The position numbers were made by a program, and so were the translations under genes. A DNA stretch of 64,000 nucleotides, taken from positions 186,001 through 250,000 of the forward strand of contig CM066304.1 in NCBI GenBank assembly GCA_033807695.1, in the 5' to 3' direction. The DNA is from Daedaleopsis sinensis. Taxonomy: Eukaryota > Basidiomycota > Agaricomycetes > Polyporales > Polyporaceae. The notes under the pieces are model-generated. The model was given only the letters and a program-made list of their open reading frames with translations. It did no database searches and was not told the DNA's origin. Positions 1 to 10,700 of this stretch are shown here, one piece after another. Each line of letters starts with the position of its first letter. The stretch's first letter is position 1.

Positions 1-734
1 TAGCCGAGCGTTGAGTTTCGAAGCCCTTGCCCTACGCTCTGGACAACTAGTGACAAAGACGTAACGCACGAGGAATGATGAACATACCTTTGTTCGCCTG
101 TGCGAAGGGTGTCCCCAGTGTATCGAGGCCTTCGATCGCTGCAGAGGAGATGAAGGAATCCGGGAGTGAGGCATAACCACAAACGACTCACTATCTGCGT
201 CCGTGACGATGATATTGACTAAATTCTTCTGCACTGTCGTCGATGGTAACACAGCTTCCATCAGGTTGTCGACCGCTACGGGCTCTTCGTCGCGGTGCTG
301 AGCAAGCCAATCCCGGACTGCTTTGGTGGTTTCGCGGGATAGGCCTGAGTAAATGATGCCACCAGGAGGCTGAAGTCCACAGGTGGATTGTTAGATAGCT
401 CAAGAGGTGAGGATATGTCGCTTACAATGTAAACTCTCCAATCACGCCTTGGGGGAAACGAAGCAGGATTGGCACCGGCGGCACGTTCTGTGGCCCATGT
501 TGCCTCGATAACTTCGACCAGTTGCTGATGATCATTGTAGGGAGCGAGACGTAGGATACGAGGGTGTTCGGGATGAGGGAGGGATAGGAAGGCGTTTTGC
601 ACCATCGTGTATCGTGGTTGGAAGCAGAGAGGAAACCGGCGCTGGCGGCTGTAGCCTACTAACATGTACAAGTATATTTGCTTTTGTTTGGGAGCCCGAG
701 CGCTAAGGAGCGTCGAGGGAGTGCTGAAAGGAAC
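1..734 (-). CDS. Crinkler-like REase-kinase gene, 5' part (second copy, cut by window edge)
   Basis: This segment is a near-identical copy of 51739-52472; about ten substitutions are visible. It holds the 5' part of the gene described at 50156-52472, on the minus strand. The N-terminal exon (about 671 down to 400) includes the segment LRLAPYNDHQQLVEVIEATW. The next exon runs off the window at base 1. Similarity to the other copy stops abruptly at 734, inside or just upstream of the first coding exon. Whether this copy is complete cannot be judged, because its nuclease and kinase domains would lie outside the window. The next feature, at 735-821, is the 3' end of the LINE-2 retrotransposon. 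Confidence 0.6.
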
Positions 735-1251
735 AGAGAACAGATATATCAGAGTTGACTACGCTATGACAACAGCTCAGGTAATATAAGTACCTCGCCA
801 ACCCGTTAAAATATGTAGTAATTAGGTTAAGTGTGATAGAGAAGGTGGGAGAGATAAGGTCGGCTCATTGCGACGGGGTCGCATATGAATGCGTCGTTTA
901 TAAGTTCCCCAAATCCTACCGGCCAGACGAATGGAGCTAGTGTGCCATGCGTGAGTGATCCGGGTGAGAAGGCGCTGCAACACGACAGTAGTAGGCTCGT
1001 GGGGAATGGTAGGAAGAAGTCCGAGATAATAGCGACTGGAGCACTGAGGCCATATAAGACTGTCGTCGTTGAAAAGTTTGGCAGCGATCTGCATCACGCT
1101 GTCCTTTAGCGGGGACTCGGCCTCGGAACTCTGAAGTTGCTCGGATGTGTCGCGGATGAGGTCGCGCGAGGAGTTATCCCGGAGTGCCTGGAAGAATGGA
1201 CATGACACGAAGATGTGGTGGGTTGTCTCCACCATTCCACAGCCGAACGTG

Positions 1252-1259
1252 CACAGTGG
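1252..1259. repeat. 8-bp target-site duplication, left copy
   Basis: CACAGTGG here is repeated exactly at 2231-2238. The pair brackets the 971-bp element 1260-2230. Eight-base duplications are typical of hAT transposons. Confidence 0.8.
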
Positions 1260-2230
1260 GAGCCGTCTACACCAAGGCATATTTGCCTCTGGTCTAAAAA
1301 CCGTACAGACATTTTCCTCCCCTTCCCATCACCGCCCATACCCTCCGCATCAAACGGACCATCGGCCACATTATTTCTGGCGCCTGTGGCATATGCGTGC
1401 CGTGCATGCCGCCCGCCCGCATCCCCAAGTCAGGAAGTCCGCCCGCCGTCCCAGATTCCCATGTACCCGCCCGCCCGCCCGCCGCGCATGCCGCTCTACC
1501 CGTGGTAGAACGGAGCAGGCGGGCAGGATACCCGACGTGTGCTCCCCGTCGTCCTGCCCGCCCGCCTGCTCCGTTCTACCATGGGTGGAGCGGCATGCAC
1601 GGCGGGCAGGCAGGACGGCGGGCAGGACGCGTCCGACGCGTCGCGCATCTAATAATGACGTGGGCAGGGGCGGACGACGACACGCAGTGGGCGAACGAAC
1701 CGCCCGTCGGTTGTGTCGTATCAGATGGATCCGTGGGCAGCGACCTCGGCGCCCATCGGCTGCGTTGTCAGGAAGCGACGGGGAGAGCAAGCTCAGCGCG
1801 CAGTGGGGCGGCATGCACGGGCGGGCGGGATGGCAGGAGCGAGGTTGAGGACGCGTTGGGTGTCCTTCAACTTTGGCGCCATGCACGGCGGGCTGTCGGG
1901 CGGAACGGCGGGGTGAGAAGTCGAGGACGCGTCGGATGCGTCCTCCGGTACTATCCCGTAGAGCGAGGACATCCGAGTCGGCGCGTGGACGCGTTGGACG
2001 CGTCGGGACATTGGCGGGGGCACCACCCACGGCGGGCGGGCGGTGAAAGATGCGGCGGGTATGCCGTACAAGGGCGGGCGAGCGGGGAGGCAACGCAGGC
2101 ACGCAGATGGCACAGGCGCCGTGGCTGATGATCCGCATGATGCGGAGGGCATGGGCGGTGATGGGAGGGGGGAGAAATATCTCCGCACGGTTCTTTAACC
2201 AAGGGCAAATATGCCTTGGTGTAGAATCTA
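1260..2230. mobile_element. hAT-type non-autonomous element with long subterminal inverted repeats
   Basis: The element is flanked by the 8-bp repeat CACAGTGG. Its ends are inverted copies: TCTACACCAAGGCATATTTG at the left and its complement, just inside GTAGAATCTA, at the right. Inverted similarity continues for about 150 bp (1266-1420 against 2090-2225). A second, very GC-rich hairpin lies at 1503-1581. No transposase was found; long open frames in it are by-products of GC-rich repeats. It disrupts the zinc finger of the LINE-2 ORF2. The size and 8-bp duplication suggest mobilisation by a hAT transposase encoded elsewhere. Confidence 0.75.
1503..1581. repeat. GC-rich hairpin inside the hAT-type element
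   Basis: The left arm TGGTAGAACGGAGCAGGCGG (from about 1503) is the inverted complement of the right arm ending at about 1581, with a loop of about 27 bases. It lies near the left-middle of the non-autonomous element and would form a strong stem. Confidence 0.75.
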
Positions 2231-2238
2231 CACAGTGG
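2231..2238. repeat. 8-bp target-site duplication, right copy
   Basis: Exact second copy of CACAGTGG (1252-1259), directly after the right end of the non-autonomous element. Confidence 0.8.
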
Positions 2239-3423
2239 TGACACATCGCCGAGACGGGAGTATCGGCTCATTGCTGTGTCCAGTTGTGATGACCTAGAGT
2301 AGAGCTGAACCACGGCGGAATAGGCGGAGGAGGCTCGGGTGTATGGATGTAGAGGAAGGGTGTTGTTGTTGTAGAGTGAACGGAACAAGGTGCTGAGGTT
2401 GGGACGGAATGAGGTGAGTGATGTAGTGAACGAAGTGCTCCTCTCGGCCACTGAGAACGAATGAATGTTTGAATCAACAAATCCATTGTGCGGGCAGTGG
2501 AGGGTGAAATCAGGTAGAGTGAATGTGGGGAGCGGCAGGGAAAGTGGCGGGTGAGCAAAGGAGTGAGAGGACAGTGGGCGGGAGGCCATGCGGTCGGCTA
2601 TGGCGTTAGCCTGTGAGGGAATAGACTCAGATTGGGTGTGTGCGGGCGTATAGGTGATGGCGGGAGGAGTCGGGGAACGTGATCTGATGTCGAAGAGCCA
2701 CTTGTAGAGGGATAGAGCGGGGGATAGGGAGGGTGGTCGGTAATGATTGACGGGGAGTAAGGAGTTGGACTGTATGAATCGGACCGAGTTGAGATGGTCA
2801 GTGTATAGAGTGCCCGGAGGATTGGGTGTAGGCGGGCAAGGGTTGAGGACGGACGCAGCGACAAGTCCGAGAATCTCTCCGTGAAGGCTACCAGCTAAGC
2901 GGTCGCGCGGAGAGATTGCCATAATCAGTGAGAAGTGCGGTGATACTGCCGCGAAGGTGACGTGTTTGGATTCTGGGAGGCGTAGTCCGGCCGCTGTTTG
3001 ACGTTGTATCGCGGATGCGTCGGATGCGATGATGCCGTCGAATCGGACTGGGTCTAAGGAAGGATATGGAGAGAGGCGTGCAGCTGCGCGGATAAGCGCT
3101 TCAGCGAGCTCGCGTCGCAGGGAGCGGGGCAGAGCGAGGGAGTGGAAGTCGACGGGTGAATCATCTGGAAACATGGAAGAGGTGCGGCCCGTCGATATCA
3201 TCTTGGCCAGGAACGGCAGTGTCAGTTTAGAGAGCCATTTGCGGACGATCGGCCAGTCACTTGAGGCAGAGAACGTACGCAGTCTAGTGTCTACGTCTGC
3301 GAGAGAGGTAAGTTGAGGATAGTGAGCGTGGAACGTGGTTGCGGCGGTGTCATAAGGTTGATGGGAGGTCCATTGGGCGACATGTTTGAGGTGGGTGAGG
3401 CCTGCACGTTCGAGGTTGGAGAT

Positions 3424-3434
3424 TGCATGTGAGG
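3424..3434. repeat. 11-bp target-site duplication of the 41-kb element, left copy
   Basis: TGCATGTGAGG here recurs at 44601-44611. On both sides the sequence outside the repeat belongs to the LINE-2 ORF2. Joining the two sides at the repeat restores one open frame. Confidence 0.75.
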
Positions 3435-3830
3435 GACCTCAGTTAGGGAGATGCAACACCGACCTGAGATAGAGGGAGTGAGTACGAACACCGTAGGGAA
3501 TACAAACTACGGACACGAAGGACTCGGGGCTGTTATGAGCGCGTGCACCGTGATACGTACTACGAAGATCTGGAAGCAAGCCTGGGTGCTGGGGGTTCGT
3601 ACTTCACGCTGCTATACGTACTACGAACGTTTGATGGTTGATGGGGGTTTGTACCTCGTGCGGAATCACACCATGCACCGTAGTACAAACTGCGCGACAT
3701 TAGTTTGAAGCACACTACGTAGTTTGAACTACCCGGTCACAAACTTCCTCGTCATTTCCAATTTCGCATGTGCACAGTGATACGTAGCTCATAGTTATGT
3801 GTAGTTTGTACTACATCGTGGCACCTGTAC
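3435..3830. repeat. Left subterminal repeat region of the giant element
   Basis: Non-coding. It contains clustered short sites such as AGTACGAAC (about 3480), two copies of TACGTACTACGAA (about 3554 and 3616), CGTAGTACAAACT (about 3680), CTACGTAGTTTGAACTAC (about 3713) and GTAGTTTGTACTAC (about 3799), in both orientations. Such clusters near an element end often serve as transposase binding sites. Related AGTACGAAC sites occur near the right end. Confidence 0.55.
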
Positions 3831-5515
3831 ATGGCAGATGGATCGATCCCCATCTGTGATAACAGACCGGGTGGATCTATCCTCTTCTGTGGCCACAGAT
3901 GGGCGTTTCGGCCTCGTAAAGGCTATCATTGTGTCAGCATTCAAACGCGCTACGTAGAGTTTGACAAATGCACTTACTCTATGTGGAATGTCTTCGCATA
4001 GGATGTGTTTCGAACGGATAACCATATTGGTAACCTAGCATACACGCGCCTGATGTCATTCTGCGTGATGCTCTCCCCGCGGTGCGACAACGATCTGGTT
4101 GCTGGTACAGGTAGGTATTTAACACACACATATATACTATCTGCTGATAGCAGGGCCAGCTGTCATATTGAGAGTCCAGTGCTGAATGCGATAGGGAGGT
4201 CACTGTCCGACATAATATAGATAGGAATGATAGCTTCCATAAGTAGTTCAGTAACCGCTATTAATATCTGTCTGGTATTCTTAGCCGCTTGAACCGCCGG
4301 ATTAGCCCAGCCAATCAGGTCTCGAATAACGATATGACACTCATAACATATAACATTGGAAAATGACAAACCGAGTTGCTCCTCATGTACATCTATAGAA
4401 ACTAATCAGAAAAGCGAAATCAAATGTATACACATGGTGTATAAAACAGATAGCATTTTCTACCCCAGAACTGCTAGGTAACATGGGTATGTCTTGATCT
4501 ACAGCCGGAAGGGACAGTTATGTGCACTATTGTGAAGGGTATAAGCCTTGCTCTAGTACGGCCTTTGTCCCTTCCTCACCTTCAACACCACATGCCCGGA
4601 CTCTAGTCATGTATTGAGTAACTCATTCGCATCAGTCCATGCTTTTGACTGACTTTGATCATGTCTAGCAGGCTGCTTACATTCTATGCCCAACCGGTTG
4701 ATTCTCAGGGCCCGGGTATCAAGCTACTGATACCAGCCATACTATTGTGACCGGCAAAGCTTCAACTGACCAGCTGGTGAGTGTCTGAGCATTCTCTTAC
4801 ATGTAAGACCTCATATCAACGGTGGGGATAGGTACTACCGGGCAGTATACTAGTACCGTACTGGCACTGCTAGTAGGTAGCATCTTTATTAGGCTATTGT
4901 GCATCAACAAGAGTATCTATGGTGACTACTGGTATATATAGTACCACATGCACTTATGAACTATCTAAAGAGCAGTTTATTGTTGCAGGATAAGCCGTAG
5001 GAAAGCGGTACCAGGAAGGGATAACTGTCAATAGATGAGCGCGTATCCAATTCACAGCCATAGGATGAGTAGCCAAATGGGGTATGTGTCCGAATTAGGA
5101 CACATGCTGCCGGTTCGCACACAATCAGCAAGAATTACTCAGAGGGATAGATTACAGATGCATCTGCAGCTACAGACAAGGATAGATCCCCCTGTACTGT
5201 TATTACAGGTGTAGGATCTATCCAAATGACATAAAGGCCTGATCGTGGTTCCTACATTGTACTATGTCGGACGAGCTGCAATGCCAGCCTACTCACATTC
5301 ATGGACATTACTCATTCTACGTAGTAGCACACATTAGAGGATAATATGCTTCGTATCAGTTGTTCCTGGGATTAATCGCAACTTTCAAATCACTCATGTC
5401 AAGCCCGTAGTATGTATCTATAGACACACTGCGACCGTCGCTATACCCAGTCAAAGAACCCTGCCCGCCAGGCAGTGCGCCGCCGCCCAGTGAATACGAT
5501 CTCGCAAACAACTCG
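3831..5515. other. Non-coding left flank of the giant element
   Basis: About 1.7 kb with no convincing coding exon on either strand and a lower GC content than the rest of the window. Only short chance frames and scattered repeats of simple type are seen. Confidence 0.6.
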
Positions 5516-7260
5516 CTAACAGTCCGTCAGATCGATAACTTCGACACCTCCCTCCATAACGATCTTCAGTGAGGGTGAACGACGCCGGACGCGCTTCGCC
5601 ACCCCACTCCCCGAGTCCCAGGTACGTCCTTCCTCGCCATGAGGATGCGCCCTCTTCCGGCGAGTGAGCTGGCAAGCGTCAGCGTTGCCCCGTTCACGCT
5701 CACGCTCGATAGCGTCCAAGGCGTCGCCGAACCCGCGCACACGTTTGATGTCTGCCCGCCGGAGGAATATCGCCAGGGTTTTGTTTGCCACCAGCATCGG
5801 CTCACCCGCCTCTGCGTGATATTCCTGCCAGCGGCCAGTGTCTTCACGCCAATAACACGCCCGTGTGCCTACAAACGCCCCCCTCCAAGGAATGTCGGTG
5901 GAGTCAGCGTCCTGGGATGCAGATGGATACCCTTCGCGTGGCATCGAGTATACAGCTGGCCCGCGGTCAGACTACGGTCACGATCTCATCAGAAATGCTC
6001 GCATCGGGATGGATATGGTACGTACCTTGGTCCAGACGATGACCCATACACATCCCCCGTTGGGCTCCTGAATCAATGTGCTCACGCGTTCATGAGGACA
6101 GAGCGGCAGGTCATGCTTCGCCTCATGGCGTCGGAGCTGGCACGCGAATCCGAGGCAGGGTATCCCCATCACGCGTAGAAACATAGTCGTCTCGTTCCCT
6201 GGGCATGGAATAGGAGTCGTGTTCCATGGGATGATCGTCCAAGCTTGTTCTCTGAACACCCAACATTCGTATATGAAGATATGCCCTGGCTCTACCAGCG
6301 GGGCAATCCACTTGCAGTCGGCTAGGTATATTTGATCATCCCATTGCATAGGCTGCGATCGTATGGCTGGGTTACGTTCCCCCTGTAGAGAACAAGTGTG
6401 ATTGGCATCGCAGCAGTTGTGCAATGACTGCACAAATCAGCACCGTGATCATGACTCACGTTGAACCAGAAGACTATTTTGATAGACCGTGTCGCTGACC
6501 CCATGGAAAGGTTGGTGCGCTGCAACAGTGAGGAACGGTGCATGTTATTAACATGCGCACACTGTTCTTGGGAGGTACGTGCCTGCATGAAGACACCACG
6601 ATCTGGCTGGCCTTCTTCGATCCCTCCATCTTTGGACAGCTGAGGATCATTGAACTGGGGGATGGATGAGTGAGCAGCAGCACACTAGGCCTGGAAGCAT
6701 GTCACACACGAGTAGCTTCGCCGCAACAGATTGATGCTACAGAGGCCATAGTCGTTAGACAGCTTCAGGGACCAAAGCACGCAATACTCACTGACAACAC
6801 CCCCGCCATGTTGCCCCTACGCATGGGTGACCGGGCCCGTGCGTTCCTCGTGCGCTTGACACTTCCTTGTTCTGTATCTTGGATACGCTGCTCTTCAATG
6901 TGTCGTAGTTGGTGATCTGGTGGACCCCATTGCACCGGCATGTGTGCACGATGACAGACTTTGCACTATGGATGTGGTCGGTTCGGCCTGTCTGGACAGG
7001 GATGGAGTAGAAATACGCACTATGGCAGCCCATGCTCCGGCTAGAGTTTTCTTGTAGGCCAATTGCCAGTGGTAGCCGCGGTCCTTGGCTCCGCATCGAG
7101 GGCACACGTCCGGCACAGACGGAATTCGGTCTGTCGCACCCTCAGCGCATAGCTCCTTGAGGGCTGCGGAAAACTTCTCTTTGGTCTTCGACCAAGACTG
7201 TGACCATCTCACATGCGGGTTCGAGCGTTGCGGCTGGTCATAGGCCCGTGTTAGACACAT
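5516..7260 (-). CDS. Gene A: uncharacterised multi-exon cargo protein with C-terminal SIM-like tail
   Basis: Family not recognised. Minus-strand exons include one with a possible zinc pair CPRCGAKDRGYHWQLAYKK (about 7120-7050). A second exon (about 6345-6030) reads CKWIAPLVEPGHIFIYECW and continues to CVWVIVWTKV. The last exon (about 5944-5516) reads GTRACYWREDTGRWQEYH and ends VEVIDLTDC. The tail fits a SUMO-interacting motif (hydrophobic core V-I-D-L with an acidic flank), preceded by basic stretches resembling a nuclear signal. The middle and last exons resemble those of gene B just upstream, so A and B are probably tandem paralogs. The first exon and the precise start are uncertain. Confidence 0.5.
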
Positions 7261-7575
7261 CCTGCTTCACCGAGGGTCCTGACGATGGGCGCGAGCAAGG
7301 CAAGTGGAAGGGAGATTGAACACGACGCAGCGGTCCCGCGAAGAAGGGTGTGACTTACTTTCACATCTATGTCTCCTTATATATCTCCAGCTCTAAATCC
7401 CAAGCGCCATTTTGTCTTTCATTTTCGTGTGTTATGTTGGTGGCCTACCACACAGTGAGCTAGGCCAGTGGGTGACTGTGGCGGATAGAGGTGTACGGAG
7501 TTCTCTCGCACACACGGGCGTCATGTTTGTCAAACGCAGAAACGCAGCCACGTGACGGCCTCGGCACTGTTCACA

Positions 7576-7660
7576 CTACTAGTACTACTACTAGTAGTAC
7601 ACTATTCGTACTACTAGTACTACTACTAGTAGTACACTATTCGTACTACTAGTACTACAA
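7576..7660. repeat. Short palindromic tandem repeat (ACTAGTACTACTA type)
   Basis: Roughly 2.3 copies of a 36-bp unit built from CTACTAGTACTACTACTAGT and CACTATTCGTA. Each unit is largely self-complementary. It lies between genes A and B, just upstream of gene A. Confidence 0.7.
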
Positions 7661-7745
7661 CATCTGCTACCAATCAAATACCAACTGCAAGAACACAAAC
7701 AAGGGCTATACATCCACATGGGAAGTGAGAGCGATACATTGATCT

Positions 7746-10700
7746 CTAATTGTCTGATAGATTCGTCAAGTCAAAGATCTCCGCCTCTGCAGGTGGAGGA
7801 GCTCCCCGACCTCTCCCCGCGCGACTGGAGGAAACTTCGCCGTGGGCGCGCAGCCTTGCGCTCGCCGTCGCGTCCTCGAAAAGCTGCTCCATGGTGCGCC
7901 TCGGCAGGGGTGGGGCCCCCGGGTGTACATTTCCAGGCCTATTGAGTGTAATGCGCCTCTTCTTCGTGGCCAGATGGCGCGAGTGGTCCTCGCCCATCGC
8001 ATGAGTCTACTAAAGCTGTCAGCATTCTGATTTCACGACGTTGTCCACGCTCGAGACGCTGTACCATCTGCCGCTCCGAGTGCGTGTGGATCTCTTCCTC
8101 TAGCTCTTCAAGCCGGTATCCCAACCCTATTGGGCGACGGTTGCGCCGGTTGCGGACCAATACTATGTCACATCGTCTGTCGACTTTGATGTCCTCGCCG
8201 ATCTTCTTGAACAACCACCTGTAGCAAGCAAGGTCCCAAACCTCGATGGTCGGGGCCTCGCCTGAGCCGTCCTCCTCGCCCACACTGGCTTTCAAGAGCG
8301 CTTGCGTGGTCAAGATACTGAAAGTGTCTTCCGGGGTCAGGCTGATGCGATACACCATCGGGTCCTCGCGGGGCCCCTTCAACGGGACAAGTTAGCTTGG
8401 TATGTTCACAGATCTAACATAATTCTCACCTCAGCCCAGGTAAATACCCGGACAGTGCGTCCACTGGCCGCCTTGCGTGTTAAATCGAACTCCTGAGGCT
8501 TCGCAAAGCAGAACTGGCCCTGTGACTGCTCTAGCAACTGGACCTCGAGACCTAGACCTGGGCAGGTTTTGGCTTCGCGGCAGCGGAGAAGTACTGCTGT
8601 CGTCATTGGGGTGATCCGCACTGTAGCCGTGTCGACTCGAAGGGTGTTCCAATCTTGTTCCTCGTCACTCCAGACGTCCATGAAAGTTGAGTCGCAGAGT
8701 CTCTGCACCCACTTGCTTTCGTATAGACGTAGCTTGTCGCCCTTAGGGACAGATATCATGCGCATCTTGGGCTTGCTGTCCTTCTAACAAATCATGTATG
8801 AAAGTGCAACAAACGGCCACTGTAGTCACTTACCACAGCCCAGCATACCATCCTCACTTGGATGATGTCCACCGGCACGGGGGTAGCGGATGCATCGCGC
8901 AGCCCCTGCGGCGTGTCCTGCGCGGTTGACGGGTCGGTGAGCGAGGCGGGGTCTGTCGATACGTCTGTCATTGACTCTGATGAGAGCAAGCGGGGGGTGC
9001 GAGCTAGGGCCTGTTGGCCTCGTCATCTTGTCTCCTATTCTGGTTTCAGCAGTGGAGATGGCATATGCAATCTACGTGCCTCGGCTGGCAGCGCGCAGCG
9101 TAGTTTGTATTCCCCAATTCGGTGTAGATGCTATCGGTACTATAGTGCATCAGCGTCTATGGGGTCAGCGTAGTTTGTATTCTCCAATTCGGCGTAGATG
9201 CTATCGGTACTGTAGTGCATCAGCGTCCATCGGGTCAGGGCCAAAGCAAAATACACCGCCTAGTTCGCATACCGAAGATTGGCTGACGCTATTGGCAGTC
9301 GGGCTGAGCCAATGGTGTGGTCCTCATTTTCGTACTAGGTCATGCGGTTGCTAGTGCTCATTGGTATGTCCAGCTTCTGCAAGGCTTAACGACCCTCCGC
9401 GGCAATTGTGTCGAGTACTAGGACGGCAGATAGTCTTTGACAACTGTACACCCTCGGACAAGATGTATGGTTACAGGTTCTGTAGCGCAGGCAACGCGTA
9501 TTCCATAGTCCCGCTCTAATTGTTTTTGGCTCTTTTGGCAACTATGGAAATAGGTGCGGACCGTTTCGCGCTGGTCTTTCTCGCTGTTATTTGTACTTGA
9601 ATAGGTTCGGTGCTGATATACTTCGTTAACACAAGCACATCCTGTCGGGAGTGTCGGACTCTTACCCTGCCAAACCGAGCAGTCGGTTGGATGGAAGACG
9701 GGTGCACTGGCGGGTCGGCTCCTGGCCCGACGGTGGCGCGACCGCGGTCGGTTCTTTGATTGCCCTCGACCCTTTTGTGGGATGAAAGACCACGTCAGGC
9801 AGCTTGGTGCCATCAGCCTGTGTATGTGACTGGGCGACGCTCTGTGCACTGCAATAGGAAGTCAAACTAGTCAGTATCGGTACGGACAGTGTCATTATCA
9901 CTTACATGAGGGTAGCAGACGTGATTGCTACAGATTCAGGCGCCTTACCAGGAACAGTAGGTGTTTGCTGTTTGTCGACTGTCAGTGACAGTCGTCCTTC
10001 AGTGTGAAGCGATGTGTCGGTTGGCACAGGGGACTCCCTCGGGCTGTCGAGTCGCATCTGCTGCAGAAGTTCTACTCGAGACAGGCGATCAGGTGGGTTT
10101 GTGACCGTTCAGCTCTCAGTGTTGTCTACACGCACCTTGGGTTACCATGCCGGACCGCGACTGCGCATCCACGGTAGTCATCAAAGCGGCTGTCGGGTCC
10201 CTACGTGGTGACACTGGGTGATGAGCGATGTCTTCCGCCTCCCCGAAGTGGTTCCATAGTCCGAAAGTCATGGTGTAGTCCACGGAATCAGCAGGAGGAG
10301 GGATATAGTGCGGTGCAAAGTCCCCTCCTAGGCGAGATGTGTCGGGGTGGCCTGGATCCATGGAACTAGTACCCATGGAAGATATGAGAAGCATAGGCAG
10401 GCTGTGAGGCTCAGGGTCGCGCCTGCTCGTGTCGCACGATGCACTGGTTGACGTCAGCTGCATGATCTCCTCCCAATGCTCTTGCATCCAAGTATCGGAG
10501 CCGTCGAACAGTGGAATGTCGATACCGGTGTCGGTGATGTCGACGCTGAGCGGCCATGTTTCCTGTCCCCAATCGAATGGTTTCATGGGAGCTGGGCGAG
10601 CACGAGAGTTAGCTCGGCAGGACACTCGTCTCGTGCCATGATTCGATAAGTGCAACTTACATGTATGGTTCCCCAAGTTCGTAGGCTCAGGCGGCCCAGT

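Larger units (their letters stand above)
735..3434 (-). mobile_element. LINE-2 retrotransposon, 3' part (separated from its 5' part at 44601-49920)
   Basis: This is the 3' portion of a Tad-like non-LTR retrotransposon on the minus strand. It is interrupted by a 971-bp element at 1260-2230. The missing 5' portion lies at 44601-49920 on the same strand. Both halves carry the 11-bp repeat CCTCACATGCA (minus-strand sense), and joining them at that repeat keeps ORF2 in frame. The exact 3' terminus was not located; it lies between the ORF2 stop at 822 and the start of the duplicated kinase gene at 734. No clear poly-A tail was seen. Confidence 0.75.
822..3434 (-). pseudogene. LINE-2 ORF2 C-terminal part: RNase H and CCHC zinc finger
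   Basis: Reading down from 3434 the frame is open with segments NLERAGLTHLKHVAQW, DWPIVRKWLSKL, IIASDAS, SLHGEILGLVAASVL and LYTDHLNSVRFIQ. These fit a retrotransposon RNase H domain with its acidic residues (D, E, D). The zinc finger that closes such ORFs is split by the insertion at 1260-2230: SPLC is before it, and CTFGCGMVETTHHIFVSCPFF resumes at about 1251. The reading frame ends at 822. Removing the inserted element at its 8-bp duplication leaves the frame intact. It is annotated as a pseudogene because it is cut off from its reverse transcriptase half. Confidence 0.75.

Noticed and set aside
1371..2246. Long minus- and plus-strand open frames (over 200 codons) in the GC-rich block
   Set aside because: They lie wholly inside the inverted-repeat non-autonomous element and consist of Arg/Pro/Ala-rich repeats; no domain and no homologous look.
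7576..7660. CRISPR-like array
   Set aside because: Only about two palindromic units without unique spacers, in a eukaryotic context; a simple repeat.
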